A DNA stretch of 64,000 nucleotides from Sulfuriflexus mobilis (GCF_003967195.1 NZ_AP018725.1:3034001-3098000); one strand, 5' to 3'; positions 25,966 to 35,121 are shown, counted from the first letter of the stretch. Numbers and translations: made by a program. The notes: generated by a model from the letters alone, not told the origin.

Positions 25966-26061
25966 CTAAAAGGTGACGATAAACGTCATCATTGTTTTGA
26001 GCGTGAGATAGGCCATAAAAAAGGCCATAACGGATAGTAGGTATAGTCTGGTTGCGCGCAT
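25966..26061 (-). CDS. 31-residue membrane peptide upstream of cydA
   Basis: This micro-ORF begins MRATRLYLLSVMAFFMAYLT and ends TFIVTF, one continuous hydrophobic helix after a basic N-terminus. Its stop is 30 bases before the cydA-like start on the same strand, so the two are probably co-transcribed. A modest ribosome binding site (AGGGATG) precedes the ATG. Cytochrome bd oxidases often have a single-helix accessory subunit (CydX, CydS, CydH). This peptide does not obviously match those, but its size, topology and position suggest a similar role. Confidence 0.5.
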   Translation of the reverse strand: MRATRLYLLSVMAFFMAYLTLKTMMTFIVTF

Positions 26062-26532
26062 GATAAAACATCCCTGTGTCGTTATCGTAAGTATCGAGTG
26101 CATGGTAATGCACTGATAGTCCCCGGTATGTAGTAATCTTGTGTAACGATTTGTAGTTATTTGACTACATTATAATAAGTTATGTTGTGAAGAGTTCTCA
26201 CAAAACAGCCGGCGCTAAAATTAACGCCTTTTCTGTGCATTAACAATAAGCATAAAGTACTAGGAAGGACACTGCTCTTACGGACAGTTTGCTCGCCTTA
26301 TCTGTACTGTTAGCATTTATTTTTCAGCAAGACATCGGCCCTGCTCATGCGGAATGGCTACAACAGAAGATATCTCGTCATGATGACAAAATAATGAATT
26401 ATGCGCATCGAGGGATTATTGCCAGTGTAAAAATTGATTAACCCATCATGTTCTTGCATATCCTTGTGTTGCGTACAATACGTACTTGCTACACCTCGCT
26501 GCGGTCATATTGAGGGCAAGGATATAAAACAC
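26062..26532. other. Gene-poor region upstream of the cydA transcript
   Basis: This 470-base stretch has no ORF with a normal start. One frame (about 26249-26441, + strand) is open and reads like a short membrane-plus-polar peptide (LLALSVLLAFIF, then AEWLQQKISRHDD). It lacks ATG or a GTG/TTG near its purine-rich AGGAAGG. It may be a remnant or use an unusual start. Confidence 0.4.
26169..26203 (-). promoter_or_regulatory. Putative promoter and operator of the cydA transcript
   Basis: On the minus strand a consensus -10 TATAAT occupies 26174-26169, with no good -35. Where the -35 should be lies an inverted repeat TTGTGA-N7-TCACAA (26185-26203). It resembles a CRP/FNR-type site but its spacer is 7 rather than 6 bases. 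A second repeat GTAGT/ACTAC overlaps the start region. The arrangement suggests a regulated promoter. Confidence 0.4.
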
Positions 26533-27399
26533 CTAGTCACTGGCCCCCAGGCCAAGCCTCAAGTCGGTATAGGCTAACTCCACCCCCAATTCCTCGATCA
26601 TCTTCCTGTTTGATATCCGCCTCGATTCTTTCAAGTAACCAAGCATCCCGGCAGACACCTGCGTCTCGGCCTCGGTCAGTGAAATCTGTGGCGGCCGCGA
26701 CAGGCCGAGGTGATCGGCGACGGCATTGAACCATTCCGTCATTGTGCCCGGGTGGCCATCGGAAATGTTATACACCGCACCCGGCTGACCACGCTCGGCC
26801 GCGGCGACACAAATGGTGGCGAGGTCTTCACTGTGAATGCGGTTGGTATAACCGGATTCGGTCTCGTTCAGCACCGGCAGGCCCTTTTCCAGCCGCGCAC
26901 GGGGCAGGCGGCCGGGGCCATAGATACCCGGCACACGCAGGATGACGACCGGCACCCCGGTTTGCCCCGACCAGTCGCGTAGGGCCATTTCCGCATCAAG
27001 GCGGCGGCGGCCCCGATCGGTGCCGGGCTGCAGGGGCGATTGCTCAGTGACCCAGTCACCACCGCTATCGCCATAGACGGCCGTGGTACTGATCAGCACC
27101 ACCCGCTGCGGCAGGGAGGTCTTCGCCAGGCTGGCCAGCCAGTTGCGCAGGCGTGTATCCTTCTGGCCCTCACGAGGAGGTGGGGCGAAGTAGTACACCA
27201 GCGCCCCTTTGGCCGATAGGCCACCCAGACTGGCGGGCTCATCGAGGTCGGCACACAGGGGCGTGATACCGGCCCCCTGCAAGGCCTCGCAGGTCGCGGG
27301 ATTACGGGAAAGCCCCGCCACATGGGCCTTTTGTGCCTGCCAGCGGTGCGCGACGCGCTGGCCGATATCCCCACAACCGATAATTACTACGTTTTGCAT
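26533..27399 (-). CDS. NAD(P)-dependent epimerase/SDR family protein (YeeZ-like)
   Basis: This 288-residue extended short-chain dehydrogenase fold starts MQNVVIIGCGDIGQRVAHRW, a Rossmann nucleotide-binding turn. VVLISTTAVYGDSGGDWV corresponds to the catalytic TTxVYG motif, but the YxxxK tyrosine-lysine pair is not obvious (RGRRRLDAEMALRDW follows). RVPGIYGPGR and YTNRIHSEDLATICVAA match YeeZ-type proteins, for which no substrate is established. Divergent from the flavoreductase gene at 27489. Confidence 0.87.
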   Translation of the reverse strand: MQNVVIIGCGDIGQRVAHRWQAQKAHVAGLSRNPATCEALQGAGITPLCADLDEPASLGGLSAKGALVYYFAPPPREGQKDTRLRNWLASLAKTSLPQRVVLISTTAVYGDSGGDWVTEQSPLQPGTDRGRRRLDAEMALRDWSGQTGVPVVILRVPGIYGPGRLPRARLEKGLPVLNETESGYTNRIHSEDLATICVAAAERGQPGAVYNISDGHPGTMTEWFNAVADHLGLSRPPQISLTEAETQVSAGMLGYLKESRRISNRKMIEELGVELAYTDLRLGLGASD

Positions 27400-27488
27400 G
27401 TTTCACTCTGTCGTCAAATCAGGGATAATCCTGAGCCTTTCTGTCAGGTTATCGGGCCATTTTTGCGTGCGCCCACCATGTAGTGGTT

Positions 27489-28508
27489 ATGAATTATAAG
27501 ATCCAAATTGAGCCGGGCGGTGCATCTTTTACCGCCAATGCCGACGAGTCTATCCTCGAGGCCGCACTGCGCCAGCAGGTTGGCCTGAGTTACAGTTGTC
27601 GTGACGGTCTCTGTGGCGTCTGCAAGGCCCACATCCTCGAGGGCGAGGTCACTTATCCTGGCGAGCGCCCCGAGGCACTGACCGTCGCCGAACAGGCCGA
27701 GGGCATGGCCCTGCTCTGCCAGGCCCATGCCGGCTCGGATTGTCGTATCGAGGCCCACGTCGCCGAGGCGATTGCCGGCATCCCGATCCGCAAACTGCCC
27801 TGTCGTGTGATCACCAACGAACAACTGGCCCACGATGTCATACGCCTGGACCTGAAGTTGCCCGAGGGTACCGATTTCAAATTTCTCGCCGGCCAGTATA
27901 TCGACTTTCTGCTTCAAAACGGCCACCGCCGCAGCTTCTCGATTGCCAACGCGCCGCACGATGCCGAACATCTCGAGTTACACGTGCGCCATGCCAAGGG
28001 CGGTGAGTTTACCGACTTTGTCTTTGAACACCTGAAGACCAAGGCATTGCTGCGCATGGAAGGCCCGCTTGGCAGTTTCTATTTGCGCGAAGACACCGAC
28101 CGACCGATCATCTTCATGGCCGGCGGTACCGGCTTTGCGCCAATTAAGGGCATTATCGAACACGCCCTACATGAGGGGATTAACCGCCCCATGCACCTGT
28201 ATTGGGGCGCGCGCAGCAAGCGCGACTTATATATGAATGCCTTGCCTGAGAAATGGGCTGAAGAACACGCGCATATTACCTATGTGCCGGTCTTGTCCGA
28301 CCCGCTGAAAAAAGATAACTGGCAGGGTCGTACCGGTTTTGTACACGATGCGATCATGACCGACTTCGATGACCTCTCCGGCTTTGATATCTATGCCGGT
28401 GGCCCGCCGCAGATGGTGCATGGCGGTTTCGAGGCCTTTGCAAAAAAAGGCCTGACGGAAGAGCACTACTTCTCGGATTCTTTCGAGTACGCCCGCGACA
28501 GCAAATAG
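27489..28508 (+). CDS. Ferredoxin-flavin NAD(P)H reductase (CDP-6-deoxy-3,4-glucoseen reductase type)
   Basis: This 339-residue three-domain electron-transfer protein has a plant-type [2Fe-2S] domain with CRDGLCGVC plus a distal cysteine in LLCQAH (residues 1-90). A flavin-binding barrel (FLAGQYIDFLLQNGHRRSFSIAN) and an NAD domain (IIFMAGGTGFAPIKGII, then YWGARSKRDLY) follow. This order matches AscD/RfbI and oxygenase reductases such as phenol hydroxylase component P5. A GTG at 27483 would add two residues. No oxygenase or deoxysugar genes are nearby, so a general reductase role is likelier. Confidence 0.9.
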   Translation: MNYKIQIEPGGASFTANADESILEAALRQQVGLSYSCRDGLCGVCKAHILEGEVTYPGERPEALTVAEQAEGMALLCQAHAGSDCRIEAHVAEAIAGIPIRKLPCRVITNEQLAHDVIRLDLKLPEGTDFKFLAGQYIDFLLQNGHRRSFSIANAPHDAEHLELHVRHAKGGEFTDFVFEHLKTKALLRMEGPLGSFYLREDTDRPIIFMAGGTGFAPIKGIIEHALHEGINRPMHLYWGARSKRDLYMNALPEKWAEEHAHITYVPVLSDPLKKDNWQGRTGFVHDAIMTDFDDLSGFDIYAGGPPQMVHGGFEAFAKKGLTEEHYFSDSFEYARDSK

Positions 28509-28510
28509 CC

Positions 28511-29686
28511 TTACAGGCTATCGATTAACTTAATGCCCTTGCGGTAACACTCGGCGGCGCGCTCGGGCTCCTCGAGGCGTTCGAGTAATTCACCCAGGGC
28601 GCGGTAGGTGCGCGGCTGCGGTGACTGGCCGATACTGGCCTCGAACCAGGCCCGCGCCTTGCCCCACAGCTGGTTACGCACGGCAAGTCTTCCCAGCACT
28701 TCCAGTAACACCGGGTCCTTGCCATGTTGGGCTGACCATTGCTCGGCCCAACTCAACTGACGGGCAACATCCACCGGCTTGCAGCGCGCATACAACTGCA
28801 ACAAGCCATGGTCCCATTGTTTTTTCAGTGCATCATGTAATACGGTCACGGCCGTTTCGTCGGCATTAAAACGCAGCAGCCCTTTAACATAGGCCTGTAA
28901 CAGTGACACGTCGTAACGCAGGCGCCGTGGCACCTCCTGCCAGACCTGTTGCAGACGTGCCTGCTCGCGGGTCGCGTTGAGTAATTCACCGTATACACGT
29001 ACCTCCACGGCATCGAGGGTCGCCTCGTCACTGACCTTGCGCTTGCGCAATTCCGGCAGCAGCTGGTGCAGCCTTTCCCAGTCACGCAACTCGCTATACA
29101 GGCGCATTAATAATTTCAGTACATGCGGGTGTTTCGGCGCCAGTGAGCGCAGGTGCGTGAGGGTAGCGAGCGCCTGTTCCAGCTGGCCGTGGCGCAACTG
29201 CAGGTCGGCCTGCGTCAGGCCCACCGCCACGTCGGCGCCCGGCACACTCTCATGTGCCTTGGAGAGGAACTGATCACGGCGAACATCGGCACCCTGTTCC
29301 TGTGCGGCACTCGCTGCGGCGAGGTAATTCAACAAGGGCGACTCGCTGTGCTCGACATGCTGAATGAGCAGCTTCTCGGCCTTGTCCCAGTGGCGTTGTG
29401 CCAGTTCCAGCAGACCCCGGTTGAGACTGCGCCGCGCCTTTTGCACATGGCGCCGTTCCTGCCAGTCGTGCATGCGCCGCGACAGACCCCAGCTATTGAC
29501 GAGAAAACGGATCAGATAATAGGCCACCACAAAACCGGCAAACAGGGCGACGATAAACAGGGTCAGGCTGATCTCGATCGCCCACGGCGAACGTGCGATC
29601 AATACGTAACCGGCGTCCTGCTTGGCAAGCAACGCCAGGGCGACACCGAGCAGGGCAATAAAGAGGATCTTGATAAGCAGCTTCAT
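28511..29686 (-). CDS. hemY: HemY protein of the heme biosynthesis operon
   Basis: This 391-residue protein has two N-terminal membrane helices (residues 4-22 and 40-62), the HemY_N domain, and TPR repeats to the C-terminus (for example LLNYLAAASAAQEQGAD, QPRTYRALGELLERLEEPER). It is not a protoporphyrinogen oxidase; the gammaproteobacterial HemY of the hemCDXY cluster is a membrane TPR protein of uncertain biochemical role. Its start overlaps the hemX stop by 4 bases, so it is translated in the hemC-D-X-Y operon. It converges on the flavoreductase gene. Confidence 0.93.
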   Translation of the reverse strand: MKLLIKILFIALLGVALALLAKQDAGYVLIARSPWAIEISLTLFIVALFAGFVVAYYLIRFLVNSWGLSRRMHDWQERRHVQKARRSLNRGLLELAQRHWDKAEKLLIQHVEHSESPLLNYLAAASAAQEQGADVRRDQFLSKAHESVPGADVAVGLTQADLQLRHGQLEQALATLTHLRSLAPKHPHVLKLLMRLYSELRDWERLHQLLPELRKRKVSDEATLDAVEVRVYGELLNATREQARLQQVWQEVPRRLRYDVSLLQAYVKGLLRFNADETAVTVLHDALKKQWDHGLLQLYARCKPVDVARQLSWAEQWSAQHGKDPVLLEVLGRLAVRNQLWGKARAWFEASIGQSPQPRTYRALGELLERLEEPERAAECYRKGIKLIDSL

Positions 29687-30822
29687 GGTGTCGGCTCACC
29701 CTGCTTGCCCGACGTCTTGGCCTCCAGCCTTTCCAGTTCGACCAGTGAGGCGCTGATATCGGGCAGGGCGGGTTGCAGTTCCAGCGTCGCGAGTTTGCTG
29801 ATTTGCTCGAGCAAGGCCTTGACCGGTGTCGACTCAGCATTGAAATAGGCCGCGACCCATTCGCTCACCTCGGCGAGGCTGGCCTGGTAGACCGCGGTAT
29901 CTTTTTGTAACAGGGCCAGGCGTGCGGCCTCGAGTTTCAGGCGCAGGTTATGGCGCAGGAAGACCATTTGCTCCGGGGCGAGCAGGGCATCGATCGGCCG
30001 GTCGGTGCGACGGATCGTGACCAAGGTTTTCATCTCGGCCCAGATCGCCGCGGCATGGGCACGCCAGTCCTTGATATCAGCGGCAGCCTTTGCACCGGCC
30101 TGTACCGTTTCCTTTTCGCTGCGCGTCGGCATGATCGTGGGCAGGGCCTCGACCTGTTTGGCAAGGGCGATCAGGCTCAGGCTGGCGCCCTCGATATCGA
30201 CCTCGGGCACGGCCTTGAGCGCGGCGATCTCCTCACTGAGCAGGGCGCGCAGCTTGTGCAGGGCGGGGCTGGCGAGCGCCGTCACCCGGGCATCAGCCAG
30301 CTCCATGGCGCGCAGGGCGCTTGCTACATCACCAAGCAATAACAGGCGTGTATTTGCCAGACGCAGGTAGTAACGCACCTCGGCCAGTGCCCAGGCATTG
30401 CGGTCGCGACCAAGCTCGGTATGTAATTGCTCAAGGGCTTTTGCCAGCTCGGCGCGGGCACTTTGTTCCGCCTGCAGCAGTACCTCGAGTCGCTGGTTCT
30501 GCTCAGTGAGGCTGGCTTGCAGGTCTTGCTTAAGGCCTGCGGCCTGCGCCGCCATCGCCTGCAAGGCCTCTTGGCGTAAACCGCTATCGGCCTGCTGCTG
30601 GGTCCACAGGTAATAACCGCCAGCGGCCGTGCCGATGGCGATTAACAGGGCCAGTACGGCCAGCACTGGCGCCATGCCCGCGCCGCGGCCGTCTGTGGTC
30701 GTGGCGTCTTGTGCCGTCGGTTGCTTTTCTGCCGGGTTTTTCTCAGCCGGCTTCTTCTCTGTCGGCGCCTTCGCCGCGGTCGTTTGTGTTGCTTCTGTTT
30801 TGGCCTTGTCTTGCTCTGTCAT
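29683..30822 (-). CDS. hemX: HemX-family membrane protein
   Basis: This 379-residue protein starts MTEQDKAKTEAT. A long K/E/A/P/T-rich cytoplasmic segment (about 1-50), one membrane helix (VLAVLALLIAIGTAAGGYYL) and a coiled-coil, mostly helical periplasmic domain follow. HemX is annotated as a uroporphyrinogen-III C-methyltransferase homologue, but it lacks the methyltransferase fold. ATG 30822 is chosen over an upstream start because it has ribosome binding site CGGAG and lies 4 bases after the hemD stop. Confidence 0.92.
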   Translation of the reverse strand: MTEQDKAKTEATQTTAAKAPTEKKPAEKNPAEKQPTAQDATTTDGRGAGMAPVLAVLALLIAIGTAAGGYYLWTQQQADSGLRQEALQAMAAQAAGLKQDLQASLTEQNQRLEVLLQAEQSARAELAKALEQLHTELGRDRNAWALAEVRYYLRLANTRLLLLGDVASALRAMELADARVTALASPALHKLRALLSEEIAALKAVPEVDIEGASLSLIALAKQVEALPTIMPTRSEKETVQAGAKAAADIKDWRAHAAAIWAEMKTLVTIRRTDRPIDALLAPEQMVFLRHNLRLKLEAARLALLQKDTAVYQASLAEVSEWVAAYFNAESTPVKALLEQISKLATLELQPALPDISASLVELERLEAKTSGKQGEPTP

Positions 30823-30826
30823 GAGG

Positions 30827-31600
30827 TTACTCCGTTTTGGCCTTGTGCCACTGACTAATGGCCTCAACCATGCCGTTGTCGCTGGGCTTTGTGGCAATAA
30901 TAACAGTGTCGGTGAATCCCCGTTCGCGCGCAAGCGCGGCCAATCGCTCGCTCATTACCAGCAACGGTAATGGCGTCAGATCACAGTGTTCCTCTGCCGC
31001 CATGGCCATCAGGTTATCCAGTGTTTCACCACTGGCGACGGTCAGCAGGTCGATACCGGCATCCAGCAGACGCGACAATTCACCGGCAGGGGTATCGGCG
31101 CGAACACGACGGTACAGCTCGGCATGGTCGACCTGAGCCCCGCGTTCGCACAATGCTTCGGCCAGCCGCTCCCGGCCCCCCTCGCCGCGCAGGATGAGTA
31201 CACGCCGGCCGTCCATATCGGCCAAGCACCGCTCAGTGAGTAAAGACTCACTTGTACCTGGCCCCTCAGCCACCAAGGCAACATGGATGCCCGTCGCGGC
31301 GAGGGCCGCGGCCGTGGCCCGGCCTATCGCCGCGACCTTGACTGTTGCCGACAGTGGCCTGGGCAGGCAGGCCCGGGCCTGCTCGACGGCGTTGCGACTG
31401 ATAAAGATCAGCCAGTCATAGTCCGTGGCCGACTGGCAGCGTTGTTGTGAGGGGGGGTCGTCGACGGCCTCAATGGCCAGTGCCGGCAGGCGAATCGCTA
31501 TGCCACCGGCCTCGGTGATGCCTTCACAGAGGGCCTCGGCCTGCGCCGCCGGACGGGTAACTAGGACACGGCACCCCTGTAAGTCGTCGGCTGGCGGCAT
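30827..31600 (-). CDS. hemD: Uroporphyrinogen-III synthase
   Basis: HemD closes hydroxymethylbilane to uroporphyrinogen III with inversion of ring D. This 257-residue protein shows the two-domain HemD pattern: CRVLVTRPAAQAEALCEGI at the N-terminus, WLIFISRNAVEQARACL and the strongly conserved LLTVASGETLDNLMAMA near the C-terminus. The family is weakly conserved, and the operon position between hemC and hemX settles the call. Its ATG directly follows the hemC TAA (TAAATG), implying translational coupling. Confidence 0.94.
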   Translation of the reverse strand: MPPADDLQGCRVLVTRPAAQAEALCEGITEAGGIAIRLPALAIEAVDDPPSQQRCQSATDYDWLIFISRNAVEQARACLPRPLSATVKVAAIGRATAAALAATGIHVALVAEGPGTSESLLTERCLADMDGRRVLILRGEGGRERLAEALCERGAQVDHAELYRRVRADTPAGELSRLLDAGIDLLTVASGETLDNLMAMAAEEHCDLTPLPLLVMSERLAALARERGFTDTVIIATKPSDNGMVEAISQWHKAKTE

Positions 31601-32533
31601 TTACTTGTCCGCGTACAGGGCCTCAAGGATGACATCGGCACCACGGGCGAGCAGTTCTTCGGCCAGGGCCTTGCCCATCTCGGCGGCCTCATGTGGCGGA
31701 CCAAAGATGGCGCTGCGCAGGATCTCGCTGCCATCGGTACGACCGACCAGGCCACTTAGGTGTATCTGCTGGCCATCGAGTACGGCAAAACCGGCAATCG
31801 GCACCTGGCAACCGCCCTCGAGGCGGTTGTTCATGGCCCGCTCGGCCTCGACACAGACATGGGTATCCGGGTCGTCGAGGGTGGCGATGAGGGCATTGAT
31901 GTGTGGGTCATTCGCGCGGCACTCGATACCGATAGCGCCCTGACCGATGGCCGGCAGACTGACCTCCGGGGGTAGGGCGACACGGATACGGTCTTCGAAG
32001 CCGAGACGCTTGAGCCCGGCAGCGGCGAGGATAATGGCATCGTAGTCACCGGCATCGAGCTTGGCCAGGCGCGTATTGACGTTACCGCGCAGGTCTAGGA
32101 TCTCCAGATCGGGCCGGCGTTCACGCAACTGGCACTGGCGACGCAGGCTCGAGGTGCCGAGCCTCGCGCCTTGTGGCAACTCATCGAAACTGGCGTAGTG
32201 ATTGGAGACAAAGGCATCACGCGGGTCTTCGCGGTCCATGATCACCGGCAGGTGCAGGCCCTCGGGCAGGTCTACCGGCACGTCCTTCATCGAGTGCACG
32301 GCGATATCGGCATCACCGTCGAGCATGGCGCGTTCGAGTTCTTTCACAAACAGGCCCTTGCCACCGATCTTGGCCAGTGGCGTATCAAGGATCTTGTCGC
32401 CCTGGGTGGTAAAGGTCACCAGCTCTACCTCCAGCCCCGGGTGGGCGGCCTGCAGGCGCGCGGCGACATGTTCGGCCTGCCAGAGCGCCAGGGGGCTCTT
32501 GCGTGTGGCAATACGTATTTGATTATCTGACAT
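31601..32533 (-). CDS. hemC: Porphobilinogen deaminase (hydroxymethylbilane synthase)
   Basis: HemC polymerises four porphobilinogens into hydroxymethylbilane using a covalently bound dipyrromethane cofactor. The 310-residue protein contains [18 protein letters not shown], the [20 protein letters not shown] segment, the catalytic aspartate in the AVHSMKDVP motif, and the cofactor cysteine in the [21 protein letters not shown] region. It is the first gene of the leftward hemC-D-X-Y operon. The thioredoxin-like gene at 32684 diverges from it. Confidence 0.96.
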   Translation of the reverse strand: MSDNQIRIATRKSPLALWQAEHVAARLQAAHPGLEVELVTFTTQGDKILDTPLAKIGGKGLFVKELERAMLDGDADIAVHSMKDVPVDLPEGLHLPVIMDREDPRDAFVSNHYASFDELPQGARLGTSSLRRQCQLRERRPDLEILDLRGNVNTRLAKLDAGDYDAIILAAAGLKRLGFEDRIRVALPPEVSLPAIGQGAIGIECRANDPHINALIATLDDPDTHVCVEAERAMNNRLEGGCQVPIAGFAVLDGQQIHLSGLVGRTDGSEILRSAIFGPPHEAAEMGKALAEELLARGADVILEALYADK

Positions 32534-32656
32534 TTTTTTTGAACCTTGGGCCCCGAGGAGGCTCTAATTGGTTAATCCGGTCTGCAGCAAAAACGACTGC
32601 ACCACGGGGCGTAGATTGAATTTCGGTTATTTTACGGTATCTGCCGCCCAAGGGGC

Positions 32657-32662
32657 TATAAT
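32657..32662 (+). promoter_or_regulatory. -10 element for the thioredoxin-like gene
   Basis: A consensus TATAAT lies 22 bases before the ATG at 32684, in the divergent hemC/thioredoxin spacer. The best -35 (TTACGG, 32632-32637) is 19 bases upstream, longer than ideal. The predicted leader is only about 15 bases. Confidence 0.4.
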
Positions 32663-32683
32663 TCGACCGCAATGGAGTCCGAT

Positions 32684-33190
32684 ATGTTGAAAAAGCTGTT
32701 TACCACCTTGCTCATGGCTGGTTGTGGCCTGTTCCTGCTCTCCAGCCTGCAGGCCGCCGAAGTCGAGATCCCGGTGCTGCATAACCTGCAGGCCGATAGC
32801 CAGATCTCGCAACAAAGGCAGTTACCGATGGTGGTACTGTTCTCGGCCACGTATTGTAGTTATTGCCGCATCATCAAGGAAGAGTTTCTCAAGCCGATGC
32901 TGATCAGTGGCGAGTACACCGACAAGGCCATGATCCGCGTGATTGAAGTCGATAGCAACGATGACCTGGTAGACCTGAATGGCCAGCCGATCTCCGCCGA
33001 GGACTTTGCCTTCCGTTACGATATCTCCCTGACACCGACCCTGGTCTTTTTCGATGCCCGGGGCAATGAGCTGGCGAAACGCATGGTCGGCGTGACCACG
33101 GTGGATTATTACGGTAGCTACCTCGATGCGGCCATTGGTGAGTCGCGCCAGCGCCTGCATGCCACACGGCAACTGGCCTTAAACCCCTGA
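32684..33190 (+). CDS. Secreted thioredoxin-like protein with CSYC motif
   Basis: This protein of about 168 residues has an N-terminal signal peptide (MLKKLFTTLLMAGCGLFLLS..., ending LQAAE). Its thioredoxin fold has the redox motif CSYC in VLFSATYCSYCRIIKEEFLK and the cis-proline in ISLTPTLVFFDARGNELAK. It resembles thioredoxin-fold proteins related to SoxW and DsbC-like reductases. ATG 32684 is preferred to an in-frame ATG 32672 because GGAG sits six bases before it. It probably acts in periplasmic thiol reduction; the partner is unknown. Confidence 0.86.
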   Translation: MLKKLFTTLLMAGCGLFLLSSLQAAEVEIPVLHNLQADSQISQQRQLPMVVLFSATYCSYCRIIKEEFLKPMLISGEYTDKAMIRVIEVDSNDDLVDLNGQPISAEDFAFRYDISLTPTLVFFDARGNELAKRMVGVTTVDYYGSYLDAAIGESRQRLHATRQLALNP

Positions 33191-33193
33191 GAC

Positions 33194-33931
33194 CTAGCCC
33201 CTCGCCTTGAGCAGCTTGCGCAGGGCGGCGAGATGCCGCCGACTGACATCAAGCTTATCGTCAATATTCTTCAGTGTGACCCGTACCCGGCCGAGGCTGT
33301 CCTTTTCCAGGCCGCTGATACACTCAAGCGCGACCAGCGCATTGCGGTGAATACGCACAAACCGTTCGCCAAACTCCTCTTCCAGGGCCTTCAGTGATTC
33401 TTCGATGAGCGCCATGCCGCCAGAATGTCGCAGCTCAACATATTTCTGCTCGGCGCGCAGGTAACAGATCTCGGCTATCGGGATAAGCTGCAGGTCGCCG
33501 CGCGTACGCACACCGATATGGCTGCGTGCCTGCTCTTGCCGGGTTTCCTGCAAGGCCTGTAATTGGCCCTTTTGCAGGCTGTTGGCCTTGTCGAGACTTT
33601 GCTGCAGGCGCGCGGCCTTGATGGGTTTGAGCAGGTAACCGACGGCATTGGCATCGAAGGCGGCCAGCGCATGTTCATCATAGGCCGTGGTAAAAATGAT
33701 CGCCGGGGCCGGTGAGAGGGCGTTCAGGTGGCGCGCCGCCTCAATACCGTCCATGCCCGGCATGCGGATATCCAGCAGGATGGTATCCGGCTGTAACTGC
33801 TGCGCCTGCTCAATGGCCTGCCGACCATTGGCGGCCTCGCCGACCACTTCGACCCCGGCATCGAGCTCGCCGAGCAGTCTGCGCAGGCGTTCACGGGCCA
33901 GGGCCTCATCATCGACGATCAGCAACCTCAT
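33194..33931 (-). CDS. algR: LytTR response regulator AlgR
   Basis: This 245-residue regulator has an N-terminal receiver domain with the phosphoacceptor D54 in LLDIRMPGMDG and conserved lysine in YLLKPIKAARL. A C-terminal LytTR DNA-binding domain follows (about 140-240: IPIAEICYLRAEQKYVELRH, then RFVRIHRNALVAL). AlgR of Pseudomonas controls alginate, type IV pili and virulence. Its gene overlaps algZ by 4 bases, and the pair lies next to argH and hemC, the order conserved in Pseudomonas. Confidence 0.93.
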   Translation of the reverse strand: MRLLIVDDEALARERLRRLLGELDAGVEVVGEAANGRQAIEQAQQLQPDTILLDIRMPGMDGIEAARHLNALSPAPAIIFTTAYDEHALAAFDANAVGYLLKPIKAARLQQSLDKANSLQKGQLQALQETRQEQARSHIGVRTRGDLQLIPIAEICYLRAEQKYVELRHSGGMALIEESLKALEEEFGERFVRIHRNALVALECISGLEKDSLGRVRVTLKNIDDKLDVSRRHLAALRKLLKARG

Positions 33932-34992
33932 GCCTCGACCTCCAGGGGCAGGGTGACCTGCACGACATAGCGGCCATTATGCCGCCTGATCTGCATACTC
34001 GCCTGTCCGGCATAGATCGCCGCCAGACGTTCATGGATATTGGCCTGCGCGATCTGGTTACCGCGTGTATCCCCTTCACAATCACGACAAGGGTTATCGA
34101 CCTCGATTAGCCAGTGTTGGCCGCTTTTATGGATACGGATCACGATCTCACCGCCCTCGGCCAGTGGCTCAATCCCGTGTATGACCGCGTTTTCCACCAG
34201 TGGCTGGATTAACAGGCTCGGCAGCGGCATATCCTCAAGGCCTTTATCCACCTCCCAGCGACACTGCAGACGCTCACCGAGGCGCAATTGCTCGATGTGC
34301 AGGTAGCTGCGGCAGATCTCGAGTTCATCACGCAGGGCCACCTGCTGCCGCGCGCTGGCGAGACTGGCGCGAAATACCTGTGCCAGGTCTTCAATGGCGC
34401 TTTCGGCCAGGGCCGCATTGCGCCGGGTAAGGCTGGCAATGACATTCATGCTATTGAAGAGGAAATGTGGGCGGATACGTGCCTGCAGGGCCTCGATACG
34501 CGAGTTGTTCTCGGCCAGCAGGGCCTGCTGTGAACAATACTGAATATAAAAGTAGCGCAGGCTGATGGCGCTGATGATCGCACTGATAGCGAGGTTGCGC
34601 AGCAGGAAGTCGGCATGTTGCCAGCCGGGGCGTACCGTGGTGACAACAATGCTACCGACAAACTGGTAGGCCAGCTCGCTGATCAGCAGGCAAATCGACA
34701 ATAGCAGGGCATAGCTGGCAAAGGCCGCCCGGGTGTTGTCCAGACGACGTAACAGGGGCCGCAGCAGGCACAGTCCAAGGACACTACACAGGGCCACCCA
34801 CTGTACAAACAGCGAGATCAGACCAAGGTCTTGCCAACGCTGGCCCGGTGAGCTGCCGGCAAGCATAAGCACAAAGGCCAGCAGTTGCGCGATCACTACG
34901 ACCACGAGCAGCATCTGGATACTGCAAAAATCGGGCAGGAACAGGCCGTCGCCGGGGTGTTGTCGTTTGCTCGGGGGGCTGAGTAGCAGCAT
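33928..34992 (-). CDS. algZ: LytS-type sensor histidine kinase AlgZ/FimS
   Basis: This 354-residue membrane kinase has four to six hydrophobic segments (about 30-165), an H-box in ARIRPHFLFNSMNVIASL and the short GHKL ATPase domain (LIQPLVENAVIHGIEPLAEGG). Such HPK8-type kinases lack the usual N-box layout and work with LytTR regulators, here AlgR downstream with a 4-base overlap. The start is taken at ATG 34992 (MLLLSPPSKRQ); the open frame extends 36 codons further upstream, but the extension ([13 protein letters not shown]) is not membrane-like. Divergent from argH. Confidence 0.9.
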   Translation of the reverse strand: MLLLSPPSKRQHPGDGLFLPDFCSIQMLLVVVVIAQLLAFVLMLAGSSPGQRWQDLGLISLFVQWVALCSVLGLCLLRPLLRRLDNTRAAFASYALLLSICLLISELAYQFVGSIVVTTVRPGWQHADFLLRNLAISAIISAISLRYFYIQYCSQQALLAENNSRIEALQARIRPHFLFNSMNVIASLTRRNAALAESAIEDLAQVFRASLASARQQVALRDELEICRSYLHIEQLRLGERLQCRWEVDKGLEDMPLPSLLIQPLVENAVIHGIEPLAEGGEIVIRIHKSGQHWLIEVDNPCRDCEGDTRGNQIAQANIHERLAAIYAGQASMQIRRHNGRYVVQVTLPLEVEA

Positions 34993-35121
34993 ATTGGCTA
35001 TATTATTAAGTTCCCTGTTTTGACACAGTTTAGCAGCCTTTGCCGCTATCTGTAGTAGTCCACGCCGTGGGCGAAATCGTCTATACTGCGCGCATCTCAA
35101 ACCTTATATATCGAAGTGACC

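Noticed and set aside
26185-26203. CRP binding site
   Set aside because: The half-sites match but the spacer is 7 bases, not 6, so only a general inverted-repeat operator is claimed.
26249-26441. Coding gene for a short membrane peptide on the + strand
   Set aside because: The frame is open and membrane-like, but there is no plausible start codon near the purine-rich AGGAAGG, so it is only noted as part of the gene-poor region.
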